Made by a program: the position numbers and the translations under genes. The notes below the pieces were generated by a model that ran no database searches, was not told the origin of the DNA, and saw only the letters and a list, made by a program, of their open reading frames with translations. Positions 50,900 to 59,756 of a stretch of DNA of 64,000 nucleotides are shown here, piece by piece. The DNA is from Streptomyces sp. CHD11 (GTDB taxonomy: Bacteria > Actinomycetota > Actinomycetes > Streptomycetales > Streptomycetaceae), in NCBI RefSeq assembly GCF_018638295.1, contig NZ_JABTTS010000001.1:62001-126000 (forward strand), in the 5' to 3' direction. Every line of letters starts with the position of its first letter. Within the stretch, counting starts at the first letter, position 1.

Positions 50900-53755
50900 C
50901 TACGGCAGGGTCCACTTCTGGTTGGGTCCGGTGTGGCAGGCCCACAGATGGACCGGCGTCCCGTCGTTCCACGTACCGCCCGAGGCGTCCAGACACTTGC
51001 CCGACTGCGGATTGCGGACCGTACCGTCCGACTGCGCCACCCACTTCTGCGCACCCGAACCGTTGCACGTCCACAACTGCACCCGCGTACCGTCCGCACT
51101 CCCCCCACCGGACACGTCCAGACACTTCCCCAACGCCCTCAGCGCACCGTCGTCCGCCACCGTCCACCGCTGCGCCGCCGACGCGTTGCACGTCCAGATC
51201 TGCACCTGCGTACCATCCGCCGAACCCGCGTTGTCCACATCCAGACACCTACCGTTCACCCCCTTCACCTCACCCGTACGGGGATCGGCCGCGGGGGTCG
51301 TGAAGGAGAATTCGTCCACGTCGAACAGGGCGCCGCTGCCGCCCTTGAAGACAAGGTGGAGGGTGGTGGATCCGGCAGGCCGGTCGGCCAGGGAGGCCGT
51401 GACCTCCTGGAAGGTCTCCCAGCCGCCGGTGACCGGTACGGTCGCCGTGCCGAGCAGGGTGCCGGCCGGGGAACCGGCGCGGACCTCCAGGGTGCCGCCG
51501 CTGCCGCCCGAGGAGACGCGGGCGGTGAACCCGGTGGCGTTGTCGAGGGCGTAGGGCGAGAAGGAGATCCAGTCGCCGTTGTGGATGTCACCGACCGTCT
51601 TGCCGCCGTGCGCGGGCGTGTGGTCGATGACCGCGACGCCCGCGGAGTCATCGTAGTGCTCGGCCTGGCGGTGGCTGGGCTGGGTGATGTGCTGGTCGTG
51701 TGCGGTGAGCGCGGGCTGTCCGTTCGCGCCCTCGTCGGTGTACTCGGCGTCGATGACACCGAAGATGTTGGCATTGGGGTCGTGCTCGCCGTCCGCCAGG
51801 GTCCGCAGGGTGCCGGTGCAGCCGGTGGCCGAGGTCTGCGGGTGGCCGTGGCTGTCGTGACCGATGATGAAGGTGACCTTCACCCGGGCGCAGTCGATCG
51901 TGCCGTCCTCCGGGTCGGTGACCGTCACCCTGAACGGGATGGCGGCGCCGAAGTCGTAGATGCTTCCGTCGGTGGGGGTGTCGATCCGCACGGTCGGGGC
52001 GGTGTTGCCGACGGTGATCCGGACGGAGGCCGTGGCGGACCTGCCGGTGGAGTCGGTGACCTTCAGTGTCGCGGTGTACTGGCCGTTGGCGGTGTAGGTG
52101 TGGGACGGGTCGGCGGCCGTGGAGGTGGCGCCGTCGCCGAAGGCCCAGGCGTAGGTCAGCGCGTCGCCGTCCGGGTCGGAGGTGCCGGCCGAGGAGAAGG
52201 TGACGGTGAGGGGCGCCCCGCCGGAGGTGGTGCTCGCCCTCGCCTGGGCCACCGGGGCTCGGCCGCCGGTCACATGCTCGATGCGGTAAAGGGCCGAGTT
52301 GGCGTCCCCGTTGAAGTAGCCGGTGCCGTAGTCGAGGACGTAGAGCGCGCCGTCCGGGCCGAAGGCCATGTCCATCACCTGGGTGCCGGTCCAGGGGAAG
52401 GAGTTGATGGACTGCACGGTTCCGTCGCCGCCGGCCTCGATCCGCTTGATCCAGCGGCGGCCGAACTCGCCGGCGAAGAAGTTCCCGTCGTACTCGGCCG
52501 GGAACTTCACCTCGGAGGAGGAGCCCGCGTCGTAACGGTAGACGGGCCCGCCCATGGGGGACTCGGATCCGTTGCCGAACTCGGGGACCGAACCGCCGTC
52601 GTAGGGAATCCAGGCGGGCTGCGCGGGAGGCAGGTCGGTCAGGCCGGTGTTGCGTGGCGAGGTGTTCCTCGGTGCGGCGCAGTCGAAGGCCGCGCCCGGG
52701 GTGCCGGTCGCGAAGTCGCGGTCGACGTAGGCGTCGTTCCGGCCCGTGCAGTAGGGCCAGCCGAAGTTGCCGGCTTTCGTGATCCGGTTGAACTCGACCT
52801 GCCCGGCGGGTCCGCGGGAGGCGTTGGCGGTGCCCGCGTCGGGTCCGTAGTCTCCGACGTAGACGGTGCCCGTGGCTCGGTCCACGCTCATCCGGAAGGG
52901 GTTGCGAAAGCCCATGGCGTAGATCTCGGGCCGGGTCCTGGCGGTGCCGGGTGCGAAGAGGTTGCCCGCCGGGACGCTGTACGTCGCGTCGGGGTTCACC
53001 TTGATGCGCAGGACCTTGCCGCGCAGGTCGTTGGTGTTGCCCGCCGAACGCTGGGCGTCGTAGGCGGGGTTGCGCGAGGCACGCTCGTCGATGGGGGTGT
53101 ACCCGTCCGAGGCGAAGGGGTTGGTGTCGTCGCCCGTCGACAGGTAGAGATTGCCCGCCGCGTCGAAGTCGATGTCGCCGCCGACGTGACAGCACAGGCC
53201 GCGGGAGGCGGGAACGTCGAGGATCTTCCTCTCGCTGCCGGTGTCCAGTGTTCCGTCCGTTCTCAGGACGAACCGGGACAACCGGTTGACGCCGTCGAAC
53301 GGGGCGAAATCGGCGGCCGTACCGTCGGTCGGCGCGTCACCGGCCGGCGTGCCCGACCGGGGGGCGTAGTAGAGGTAGACGAAGCGGTTGGCGGAGAAGG
53401 CGGGATCGACGGCGACGCCCTGCAGTCCTTCCTCGTCATGGCTGTAGACGTCCAGTGTGCCCGCCACGGTGGTGGTACCGGCCGCGTCGGTCCGTCGCAG
53501 CGTGCCGTCGCGCGAGGTGTGCAGCACCGAGCGGTCCGGCAGGACGGCCAGTGTCATGGGTTCGCCCATCTCGGCGACGCCCTTGGCGAGGGTGACCTGC
53601 TGGAAGTCTTCGGCCGCGGCCCGGGCGGCGGGGCCCGGTCCCGCCGGGGCGGGGGCGGCGACGGCGGGGCCCATGGGCAGCGTCAGGCCCCACGCGCAGG
53701 CCATGGCTGTCAGCAGCGTGCGGACACGTCTGTGTCCGAGCGGTCTCGTGCGCAC
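50900..53755 (-). CDS. Secreted PQQ-type sugar dehydrogenase with PKD, CBM6-like and ricin-lectin domains
   Basis: About 951 residues. GGAG six bases before GTG 53755 fixes the start; the longer frame to 53866 has no support. After a signal peptide (VRTLLTAMACAWGLTLPMGPAVAAP) comes a glucose/sorbosone-dehydrogenase beta-propeller (GMRNPF-like motif as MGFRNPFRMSVD; FGWPYCTG). A PKD domain (YAWAFGDGATSTAADPSHTY), another Ig-like segment, a CBM6-type carbohydrate module (HYDDSAGVAV...WISFSPYAL) and the lectin module follow. It should oxidise sugars outside the cell. It is the upstream gene of the ThuA operon. Confidence 0.9.
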   Translation of the reverse strand: MRTRPLGHRRVRTLLTAMACAWGLTLPMGPAVAAPAPAGPGPAARAAAEDFQQVTLAKGVAEMGEPMTLAVLPDRSVLHTSRDGTLRRTDAAGTTTVAGTLDVYSHDEEGLQGVAVDPAFSANRFVYLYYAPRSGTPAGDAPTDGTAADFAPFDGVNRLSRFVLRTDGTLDTGSERKILDVPASRGLCCHVGGDIDFDAAGNLYLSTGDDTNPFASDGYTPIDERASRNPAYDAQRSAGNTNDLRGKVLRIKVNPDATYSVPAGNLFAPGTARTRPEIYAMGFRNPFRMSVDRATGTVYVGDYGPDAGTANASRGPAGQVEFNRITKAGNFGWPYCTGRNDAYVDRDFATGTPGAAFDCAAPRNTSPRNTGLTDLPPAQPAWIPYDGGSVPEFGNGSESPMGGPVYRYDAGSSSEVKFPAEYDGNFFAGEFGRRWIKRIEAGGDGTVQSINSFPWTGTQVMDMAFGPDGALYVLDYGTGYFNGDANSALYRIEHVTGGRAPVAQARASTTSGGAPLTVTFSSAGTSDPDGDALTYAWAFGDGATSTAADPSHTYTANGQYTATLKVTDSTGRSATASVRITVGNTAPTVRIDTPTDGSIYDFGAAIPFRVTVTDPEDGTIDCARVKVTFIIGHDSHGHPQTSATGCTGTLRTLADGEHDPNANIFGVIDAEYTDEGANGQPALTAHDQHITQPSHRQAEHYDDSAGVAVIDHTPAHGGKTVGDIHNGDWISFSPYALDNATGFTARVSSGGSGGTLEVRAGSPAGTLLGTATVPVTGGWETFQEVTASLADRPAGSTTLHLVFKGGSGALFDVDEFSFTTPAADPRTGEVKGVNGRCLDVDNAGSADGTQVQIWTCNASAAQRWTVADDGALRALGKCLDVSGGGSADGTRVQLWTCNGSGAQKWVAQSDGTVRNPQSGKCLDASGGTWNDGTPVHLWACHTGPNQKWTLP
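50904..51291. repeat. 388-bp direct repeat encoding lectin module, copy 2
   Basis: The second copy, offset by 1785 bases. It encodes the C-terminal lectin of the sugar dehydrogenase protein. The stop codons differ (TAG here, TGA in copy 1), so the homogenised block ends just inside the coding region. Confidence 0.9.
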
Positions 53756-54026
53756 AGCATCTCCAGGACTATGGGGGGTTGCGGCGGCCCGGGGGCCTGC
53801 CGTGAGAAGTCCGGGCGCGCGCCGTCGCGCCGTCGAGCACCGGTACGTTCGCCCGTACGGGCTCATGTCCGGTTCATTTCAAGGAAGTTAGCGGTACTCG
53901 CGCGAACGCGTAACCCCTTTCGCGTCCGATCTCTCGTCTTCTTCCAGGCGTGAGACAAAGTGCGGATGTGCGCGAGGAGGGCAGCCCGGAGGCCGGAGCT
54001 TCACGCACGGCGCTCTCCGGGGATGC

Positions 54027-55085
54027 TCAGCCGGCTGCCGGACGCCTTCGCAGCGATGCCAGCCCGCTGATCAGGACACCGCCCGCGGCCCAGGCGGCCA
54101 GGACCCACCAGGCCGTGGATGTCTGGTGGCCGCCGAAGTAGGAGTAGGAGCGTACGAGCGTCACTCCGGCGCCGTTCGGCAGCGCCTGCCCGATGGCCGC
54201 CCAGAACGGAGGAAGGAGCGTCGTGGGATACACGCCCCCCGCGCTCGGGTTGCCGAGGACGACGAAGAGCAGAACCGACAGAGCGATTCCGGCCGTGCCG
54301 AGAAGCACCTGGAAGGCCATCCCCGCGGCTGCCGCGGCGAAGGTGATGAGGGTCGCGATGCCCCAGAGGGTTCCGAAGTGCCCCGGCAGGGCGTGGAACA
54401 CCGGGTCGACGACGATCGCCGCGCCGAGGCCCGAGATGATCGACAGCGCGGCCAGTGCCAGGAGCCGGATGAAGGTGCGGTTCGGGCCGGCGGGGCGTGC
54501 TCCGTAGGACGCGGAGAGAGCGGCGGAGGCCAGGTATCCGCCGACAATGACACCCAGGACCAGATAGAAGCCGGCCAGCCCCCGGCCGTCCGAGGGGCTG
54601 GGCGGCCGGACGTCGGTGATCACGACGCTGCCGCCCCCGGTCTTCTCGAAGACCGCCCGCAACGACTGCACCGCGGCCGGTCCGCCGGCGGAGGCCACCA
54701 GCAGCCTGTCCGGGCCCTGCCCGGAGCCCGCCAGCAGGGCGGCGTCCACCCGTCGGTCGAGCACCATGGCCCTCGCCTCGCGCGCGCTGTCCGCCGCCCG
54801 GGCCTCGAGTGGTGCACCGGGCAGGCTGTTGAGCTCGGCGATCAGGCGTGTCTGTGCCTGCCCGGGAGCCACCACCGCCAGAGGGAGGTCCCTGGGCCTG
54901 GGAGAGTGGAAGGCGCCGATGAACGAGACGACGAAGGCGATCTCGAGAATCAGCACACCGAAGAGCAGAATCGTGGCCCGCGGGGTCACCGCGCCGCGCA
55001 GTTCCTGCCGGAACGCCGAGCCCGCCGGCACCGTTCCCGGGCCGTCCGCGCCTACTCGGCCCGCCCTGCTCGTCCCGTCACTCAT
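54027..55085 (-). CDS. YhgE/Pip-like or ABC-2-type membrane protein
   Basis: A 352-residue protein. One N-terminal helix (ATILLFGVLILEIAFVVSFIGAFH) is followed by a ~130-residue extracytoplasmic domain (LPLAVVAPGQAQTRLIAELNSLPGAPLEARAADSAREARAMVLDRRVDAALLAG), then five more helices. This one-plus-five layout is that of YhgE/DUF3533 and ABC-2 export permeases. No ATPase is adjacent. The substrate is unknown. Confidence 0.78.
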   Translation of the reverse strand: MSDGTSRAGRVGADGPGTVPAGSAFRQELRGAVTPRATILLFGVLILEIAFVVSFIGAFHSPRPRDLPLAVVAPGQAQTRLIAELNSLPGAPLEARAADSAREARAMVLDRRVDAALLAGSGQGPDRLLVASAGGPAAVQSLRAVFEKTGGGSVVITDVRPPSPSDGRGLAGFYLVLGVIVGGYLASAALSASYGARPAGPNRTFIRLLALAALSIISGLGAAIVVDPVFHALPGHFGTLWGIATLITFAAAAAGMAFQVLLGTAGIALSVLLFVVLGNPSAGGVYPTTLLPPFWAAIGQALPNGAGVTLVRSYSYFGGHQTSTAWWVLAAWAAGGVLISGLASLRRRPAAG

Positions 55086-55180
55086 GCATCCTCGGATCTG
55101 TCGGTCGACGGGAAGGGCGGCTGCTCGGAACGGTCGGTGGTCCGATGGCCCGGAGGCGGGATGCTCCGCCGCGGCCTTCG

Positions 55181-55432
55181 TCACCCGTCCGCGCCGGTGT
55201 CACCACTCCGTCCGTCCCCGGGCTCCCCGGTGCACCGGGTGGCGAGACGGTAGGCAACGGTGACATCCCGGTACTCCTGGCCGGCGGTCACCGTGTCGGG
55301 CAGGTGCGTGCGGTCGGTGTGGCTCGTCGACTCACGTGTCCCGGTGCCGGGGAACCGGACGGAGGTCCCCGGCTCGTCGGTGAACCGGAGCCGCTCGGCG
55401 TGGACCGTCGACCCGAACGAGATGTCCCACAC
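55181..55432 (-). CDS. Hypothetical 83-residue protein, in frame with the upstream gene
   Basis: The GTG at 55432 opens MWDISFGSTVHAERLRFTDE, with strong third-position GC throughout, but no Shine-Dalgarno site. The frame is the same as the upstream repeat protein, separated only by the single TGA at 55460-55462 and nine sense codons. It may be a separate gene translated by re-initiation, or the former C-terminal domain of the repeat protein cut off by a stop mutation. The fold looks beta-rich (AGQEYRDVTVAYRLAT). Function unknown. Confidence 0.55.
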   Translation of the reverse strand: MWDISFGSTVHAERLRFTDEPGTSVRFPGTGTRESTSHTDRTHLPDTVTAGQEYRDVTVAYRLATRCTGEPGDGRSGDTGADG

Positions 55433-55459
55433 GGGGTCCCGCGGTCCCGCGGCCCCCGT

Positions 55460-56533
55460 TCAGGGCGGTTCCTCCGGCTCCTCGGCAGCGCGGCGGCGGC
55501 TGGGCCGCGGGGGCAGTGTGCCGTCCTCGGAGCGCACCCGGCGCGGCCGGGTGCCGCTCTGGCCGCGTGCGGCCGTGTTCTGGTCACGGACAGCGGTCCT
55601 GCGCGGCGGACGCCGTCGGGGCGGCTCGGCCGGCTCGGTTCCGTCGGCGGTTCCGTCGGCGGTGCCGTCCGTGACGGGCGGGACGTCCGCGACGGCTCCG
55701 GTGGCCTTCGCGGCGGTTCGGCCCGCCGCGTCGGTCACGCCCGAAGCCCGGCCGACCGCGCCCTGCGCGACGTCGCCCACCCGCTCGCCGGCCCGCCCCG
55801 CCGCCCCGCCGACCTCCTCCACCGTGCGTCCGGCGCCACTGCCCACCTCCCGCACCGCCTCGCCCGCTCCGCCGCCGACATCCTCCGCCACCGAGCCGAC
55901 ACCCTCGCCCACATCCCGCACCGCGGTTCCGGCACCCTCACCCACGTCCCGCACCGCGGTCCCCGCGCCCGCGCCGACGTCCCGCACGGCGGTTCCGGCA
56001 CCCTCACCCACATCCCGCACCGCTGACCCGGCGCCCCGGCCCACGTCCTGGACAGCCCTTCCGGCGCCCGTGCCCAGCTCGCCCACGGCCTGACGGGCTC
56101 CGCCGCCGATGTCCTGCACGGCGGACCCGACCCCCCGCGCCAGCTCCCGCAGCAGCTCCGGGTTGCGGTCGAGTGTGGTGAGCACACGGTTGATGATCAT
56201 CGCGACGTTGTCCAGACGGACCTTGAGCTGCGCCTGGGCCTCCACCCCGGAGATCCCCAGGTGCACCCGGCCGAGCGCGACGTCAGCGCCCACGTTCAGC
56301 TTCAGCAGGTCCAGCACCTCGGCCTGCAGCGATACATGCGCCCGCAGGTTCTCGACGTCCAGGTCGATCTCGTCGACCTTCAGAAGGGGGACGTCCAGGA
56401 AGACGTCGGGACTGGCCGCCTGGTCGTACGACGCGGACCCGGCGTACTCGTCGGTGTCCTCGGCGTCGAGTTCACCGTCGTACGCGCCGGGCTCCTCGAC
56501 GGGCTCCTCGACGTGCTCGTCCTTGTCGTGCAT
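55460..56533 (-). CDS. 11-residue amphipathic-repeat protein
   Basis: A 357-residue protein with an acidic N-terminus (HDKDEHVEEPVEEPG). A conserved globular segment follows (about 45-125; VPLLKVDEIDLDVENLRAHVSLQAEVLDLLKLNVGADVALGRVHLGISGVEAQAQLKVRLDNVAMIINRVL). About ten 11-residue repeats of the form GxGAGxAVRDV come next (about 145-255), then a basic Pro/Arg-rich tail. The 11-mers recall amphipathic helices of LEA or apolipoprotein type that lie on membranes or lipid. Function unknown. An in-frame TGA separates it from the next ORF. Confidence 0.75.
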   Translation of the reverse strand: MHDKDEHVEEPVEEPGAYDGELDAEDTDEYAGSASYDQAASPDVFLDVPLLKVDEIDLDVENLRAHVSLQAEVLDLLKLNVGADVALGRVHLGISGVEAQAQLKVRLDNVAMIINRVLTTLDRNPELLRELARGVGSAVQDIGGGARQAVGELGTGAGRAVQDVGRGAGSAVRDVGEGAGTAVRDVGAGAGTAVRDVGEGAGTAVRDVGEGVGSVAEDVGGGAGEAVREVGSGAGRTVEEVGGAAGRAGERVGDVAQGAVGRASGVTDAAGRTAAKATGAVADVPPVTDGTADGTADGTEPAEPPRRRPPRRTAVRDQNTAARGQSGTRPRRVRSEDGTLPPRPSRRRAAEEPEEPP

Positions 56534-56660
56534 CACCGCGCCTTCCCACGAGGCCGCCGCATCCTCCGTCCATTTTGATCCATTGTGCGAACCTGTGCGA
56601 GGCGTGCGGGGCACGCGAGGTCCAGGGCCGGCCGGGGAGTCCCCGCACGAGGCCGGCAGG

Positions 56661-58580
56661 TCAGCCGAGCTTGCGGCAGTACAGGGCGTCCGGAGTCCGC
56701 GCGGAGCCGATGCGGCCGGTGAAGGCGATTCCGGCGGCGTACTCGTCGTCCGCACACTGCCCCTTGTAGTGGCCTCTGGCGAAATCGCCGCCCCCGGGTT
56801 CGGCTCCCCGGTTGTCGCTCCGGTCGAACCAGACCGTGCGACCGCTCGTGCCGGTGGCCCCGCCGGGTGAGGCCTGCGCGCACAGGGCGGCCGAGACTGC
56901 GGCGCCCCGGACGCTGTAACCGGTGAGGAAGTGCCCTGCGGGACACTGAAGCTTCGTGTAGCCGGATGCCCAGTCACCGCCCGGCACGACATGCCGTTCG
57001 TCCTTGACGACCTCGTGCCGGCCCTCCGGGTCCCACAGGTGCCCGGAAGTCACGTCGGAACACAGCCCCCGGTTGCCTGTGTGACTGAGCCCGAGCAGGC
57101 GCTCCCCGTCGGGACATGCCGCCTTGCGCGCGCCGGAGTCCCAGTCGGGGAGCGTGCGCATACGGCGGGAGGCGACGAAGTCGCCGTGGTCGGGGCTGAG
57201 CATGGACCATTCGGCCACGGGGGCGACGGGTCCGGAGCGCCCGGCGCTCCGCACCAGCCGGGTCCACGCCCCCGCCCGCCAGTCGTCACCGTCGTGCACC
57301 CCCATGCGCCGGCCCTCGGCATCCCAGTGCAGCAGTGCCCAGCCGTTGCCCCTGCGGTTCTCGTGCCAGCCGACGAGCGGCCAGTACGCGAAGTCGGCGT
57401 CGGTGCGGACCAGATGGTCGACGAAGTTCTCGAACCAGGCCCGCTGCGCGACGCCCGTCTCCTCCCGCCCGCCGACACCGAACTCACTGATCCAGACGGG
57501 GGCGGTGAAATGCCGGTCCTGTTCGGCGGAGACGAAGAACGCCTGACGGTTCAGCACGGCGATCAGTTCACTGGGCGAAAGGTCCTGGTAGCGGGGGTCG
57601 GTGGTCTCGCCGATCCCGGTGGCGCCGCTGTGGTTCGGACCGGTGTAGCCGTAGAAGTGGGCGGAGTACACGAGTTTGCCCGAGTCGACGAGGGTGTGGG
57701 AGAGCGCGCGCGCCGGTTCGAGCGTGGGCCGGCCGTGCGGGAATCCGTCGACGGGAATGCCGGTCCAGTTGATGCCCTCGACGATGATGAGGAGGTCGGG
57801 ATCGGCCTCGGTCAGGATACGGTCGCCGACGCGCTGGGCGGCGGTGAACCAGTCGTGGTTGTCACCGAGGCCCCAGTTGGGGTCGTCCCAGACGGTGCGG
57901 CGGACCTCGTTGTAGAGGTCCGCGCCGACGACACGCTTGTTCTGCCGGTAACGGGCGGCCATGAAGAGCCAGTCGTTCTCCCACGCCCCGGCGGACTGGC
58001 TCGTGTTCCAGCGCTCGTTGCCGTCGACTCCGCAGCACCAGCGGGTCGTGTTGGTGTGGTTGTTGAGGATCACCGCGAGGCCCGCGTCGGTGAGTTCGCG
58101 TACGACCGCGTCGTAGACCTGAAGCGGGGTCCGCCCCCTCAGGGCGGGGTTTGCGGTGACGGCGTCGTCCGTGACGGGCCGGGTGTCGTGGATCATCTCG
58201 TTGGAGAAGGGCAGCCGGATGCTGTTGATCCCGATCTCCTGGAAACCGGCGATGATCTCGGCCATGGGGGCGCGGTCGAGGCCGAGCGGTATCCGGTGGG
58301 AGTTCTCCCCCGCGTGATGGCTGGCGTCCTCGTCCGCACTGCCGGTGCCGTTCCAGGTGCCGCTCGCCCCGTGCCAGTTGCCGGACCGGAGTTTGAACCG
58401 GTCGCCGTCGGCGTCGACGATCCAGCGGCCCCGCGTGCTGAGCGGCGCCGTCCAGGTGTCCGCGGCGGTGCCTCCGGTACCGGGTGCGGATTCGCGGGGG
58501 ACGGCTCCCGCGGGTACGGGCGCCAAGGGCGCCAGCAGGAGGACGGTGGTGAGAACCACCTTGGCCAGGGAGCCGCGCAT
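56661..58580 (-). CDS. Secreted GH5-family glycoside hydrolase
   Basis: A 639-residue secreted enzyme. ATG 58580 is chosen for its GAAGGTG site. It has a signal peptide (LAKVVLTTVLLLAPLAPVPAGA), then a GH5 TIM barrel (about 45-425) with acid/base Glu in ADLYNEVRR and nucleophile Glu in VWISEFGVG, consistent with a cellulase or related endoglucanase. The C-terminal ~200 residues form three related ~55-residue modules with paired cysteines (ACPDGERLLGLSHTG...LC; QCPAGHFLTGYSVRG...LC; QCADDEYAAGIAFTG...YC), probably substrate-binding. It is monocistronic. Confidence 0.92.
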   Translation of the reverse strand: MRGSLAKVVLTTVLLLAPLAPVPAGAVPRESAPGTGGTAADTWTAPLSTRGRWIVDADGDRFKLRSGNWHGASGTWNGTGSADEDASHHAGENSHRIPLGLDRAPMAEIIAGFQEIGINSIRLPFSNEMIHDTRPVTDDAVTANPALRGRTPLQVYDAVVRELTDAGLAVILNNHTNTTRWCCGVDGNERWNTSQSAGAWENDWLFMAARYRQNKRVVGADLYNEVRRTVWDDPNWGLGDNHDWFTAAQRVGDRILTEADPDLLIIVEGINWTGIPVDGFPHGRPTLEPARALSHTLVDSGKLVYSAHFYGYTGPNHSGATGIGETTDPRYQDLSPSELIAVLNRQAFFVSAEQDRHFTAPVWISEFGVGGREETGVAQRAWFENFVDHLVRTDADFAYWPLVGWHENRRGNGWALLHWDAEGRRMGVHDGDDWRAGAWTRLVRSAGRSGPVAPVAEWSMLSPDHGDFVASRRMRTLPDWDSGARKAACPDGERLLGLSHTGNRGLCSDVTSGHLWDPEGRHEVVKDERHVVPGGDWASGYTKLQCPAGHFLTGYSVRGAAVSAALCAQASPGGATGTSGRTVWFDRSDNRGAEPGGGDFARGHYKGQCADDEYAAGIAFTGRIGSARTPDALYCRKLG

Positions 58581-58615
58581 GCTCACCTTCCCCGTTGTCA
58601 TCGCGCCGGGATGGA

Positions 58616-58629
58616 GCTGTCATGACAGC
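58616..58629. promoter_or_regulatory. Palindrome GCTGTCATGACAGC upstream of the GH5 gene
   Basis: A perfect 14-bp palindrome 36 bases upstream of the GH5 start. It does not match the CebR site (TGGGAGCGCTCCCA) expected for cellulase genes, so another regulator is implied. Confidence 0.4.
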
Positions 58630-58755
58630 GTCATGATGAGGCATGGGAGGCCACCTGGTCCAGGCATCTCACTCCGCGTCCGGCACCCGGTTTCGACCGG
58701 TGAGCGGATCGGCTGAACCAGCGGAGCACCGCGCGCGTAGATAGAGAGCGGACGG

Positions 58756-58771
58756 CCGCTCGCCCGAGCGG
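58756..58771. promoter_or_regulatory. Palindrome CCGCTCG-CC-CGAGCGG upstream of the DoxX gene
   Basis: A perfect 7-bp-arm palindrome 41 bases before the DoxX start. It could be an operator or a short hairpin in the leader. Confidence 0.35.
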
Positions 58772-58812
58772 TCCACTTTGCGTCGCACCGATCGTGCAAG
58801 GAGTACGCAGCG

Positions 58813-59274
58813 ATGAGCACCACCCGCCTGAGCGACCGGCTCGCCGGCCATCAGCCCCTCGTGCTGGGGCTGTTCCGCATCGTCCTCGGCCTGCTGTTCA
58901 CCAGCGAGGGCGCCGCCACGCTCTTCGGTGTGCTGGACAGGGAGGCCAGCCCCGCGGGTGACTGGCCCTTCTGGTACGCCGGGGTGATCGAGCTCGTATG
59001 CGGTGTGCTCATCCTCCTCGGTGTGGTGACACGCAGTGCGGCGTTCCTCAGCTCGGGCGCCATGGCCTTCGCCTACTTCACCGAGCACCAGAAGGACGGC
59101 GTCTTCCCCCTGCAGAACGGCGGCCTGGCGCCGGCACTGTTCTGCTGGGGCTTCCTTCTCCTGGTCTTCTTCGGGCCGGGCGCCCTGACGTTGCCGGGGC
59201 TGCTCCGCCCCCGGTCCGCGCCGAGCGCCGCGTCCCCGCCGGCCGGAGGCGCGGAAGGTACCCAGGTGAGGTAG
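58813..59274 (+). CDS. DoxX-family membrane protein
   Basis: A 153-residue protein with four transmembrane helices and the DoxX pattern (LVLGLFRIVLGLLFTSEGAATLFG...WPFWYAGVIELVCGVLILLGVVTRSAAFLSSGAMAFAYFTEHQKDGVFPLQNGG). AAGGAG precedes the ATG closely. DoxX-like proteins function in membrane-associated thiol or oxidative-stress systems. No partner gene is adjacent. Confidence 0.92.
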   Translation: MSTTRLSDRLAGHQPLVLGLFRIVLGLLFTSEGAATLFGVLDREASPAGDWPFWYAGVIELVCGVLILLGVVTRSAAFLSSGAMAFAYFTEHQKDGVFPLQNGGLAPALFCWGFLLLVFFGPGALTLPGLLRPRSAPSAASPPAGGAEGTQVR

Positions 59275-59345
59275 CGGTGGCGGAGACGGCGCCGTGAACG
59301 GCGGCGGTCCCCGCGGGGCGCCGCGGACCGGCCGGCGCACCCGGC

Positions 59346-59756
59346 TCAGGGCTGTGCGCCGGCCGTGGCCACGACACGGAAGGTGAGACACACCAGGGGT
59401 GTGTCGTCGTCGACCGGGGTGCCCTCACGTTCCCAGAACCGGCGGTGACCGGCCCGCCATTCCTCCAGCGACGTATCGCCCTCACCTTCGGCGAGGGCGT
59501 GGTCCCAGGTGACCCCGGCGAAGGACGTCCGCTCGACTCCGGTGATCTCGAGAGTCGCGACGCGGCGGCCGTCGTTGTCCAGGAGCGCCAGGCACTCACC
59601 TGCGAATTCGAGACCTTCCGTCTCCTCGGCGTACTCGGCCAGCAGACCGGTCGTCGCCGTCTTCCGTCCGGCCAGGACCAGGGAGTTCAGCCGGTCCCTC
59701 ATCTCGTCCGGGCTGCCCAGTTCCATCGCACGCATGCCGTCGACCCGTGGCCACAC
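59346..59756 (-). CDS. ASCH-domain protein
   Basis: A 136-residue ASCH protein (LNSLVLAGRKTATTGLLAEY...GECLALLDNDGRRVATLEITGVE...PLVCLTFRVV). The GRKTATT motif and beta-barrel (PUA-like) fold indicate RNA binding or amidohydrolase activity, as in YqfB, which hydrolyses N4-acetylcytidine. An in-frame ATG eleven codons in (MELGSPDEM) is an alternative start. Confidence 0.9.
   Translation of the reverse strand: MWPRVDGMRAMELGSPDEMRDRLNSLVLAGRKTATTGLLAEYAEETEGLEFAGECLALLDNDGRRVATLEITGVERTSFAGVTWDHALAEGEGDTSLEEWRAGHRRFWEREGTPVDDDTPLVCLTFRVVATAGAQP

Noticed and set aside
50270..53953. Very long plus-strand open frame
   Set aside because: It is the antisense shadow of two high-GC secreted-protein genes with clear domains on the minus strand.
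58640..58660. CebR-type site near the GH5 gene
   Set aside because: Only the left half (TGGGAG) is present; the palindromic partner is missing.
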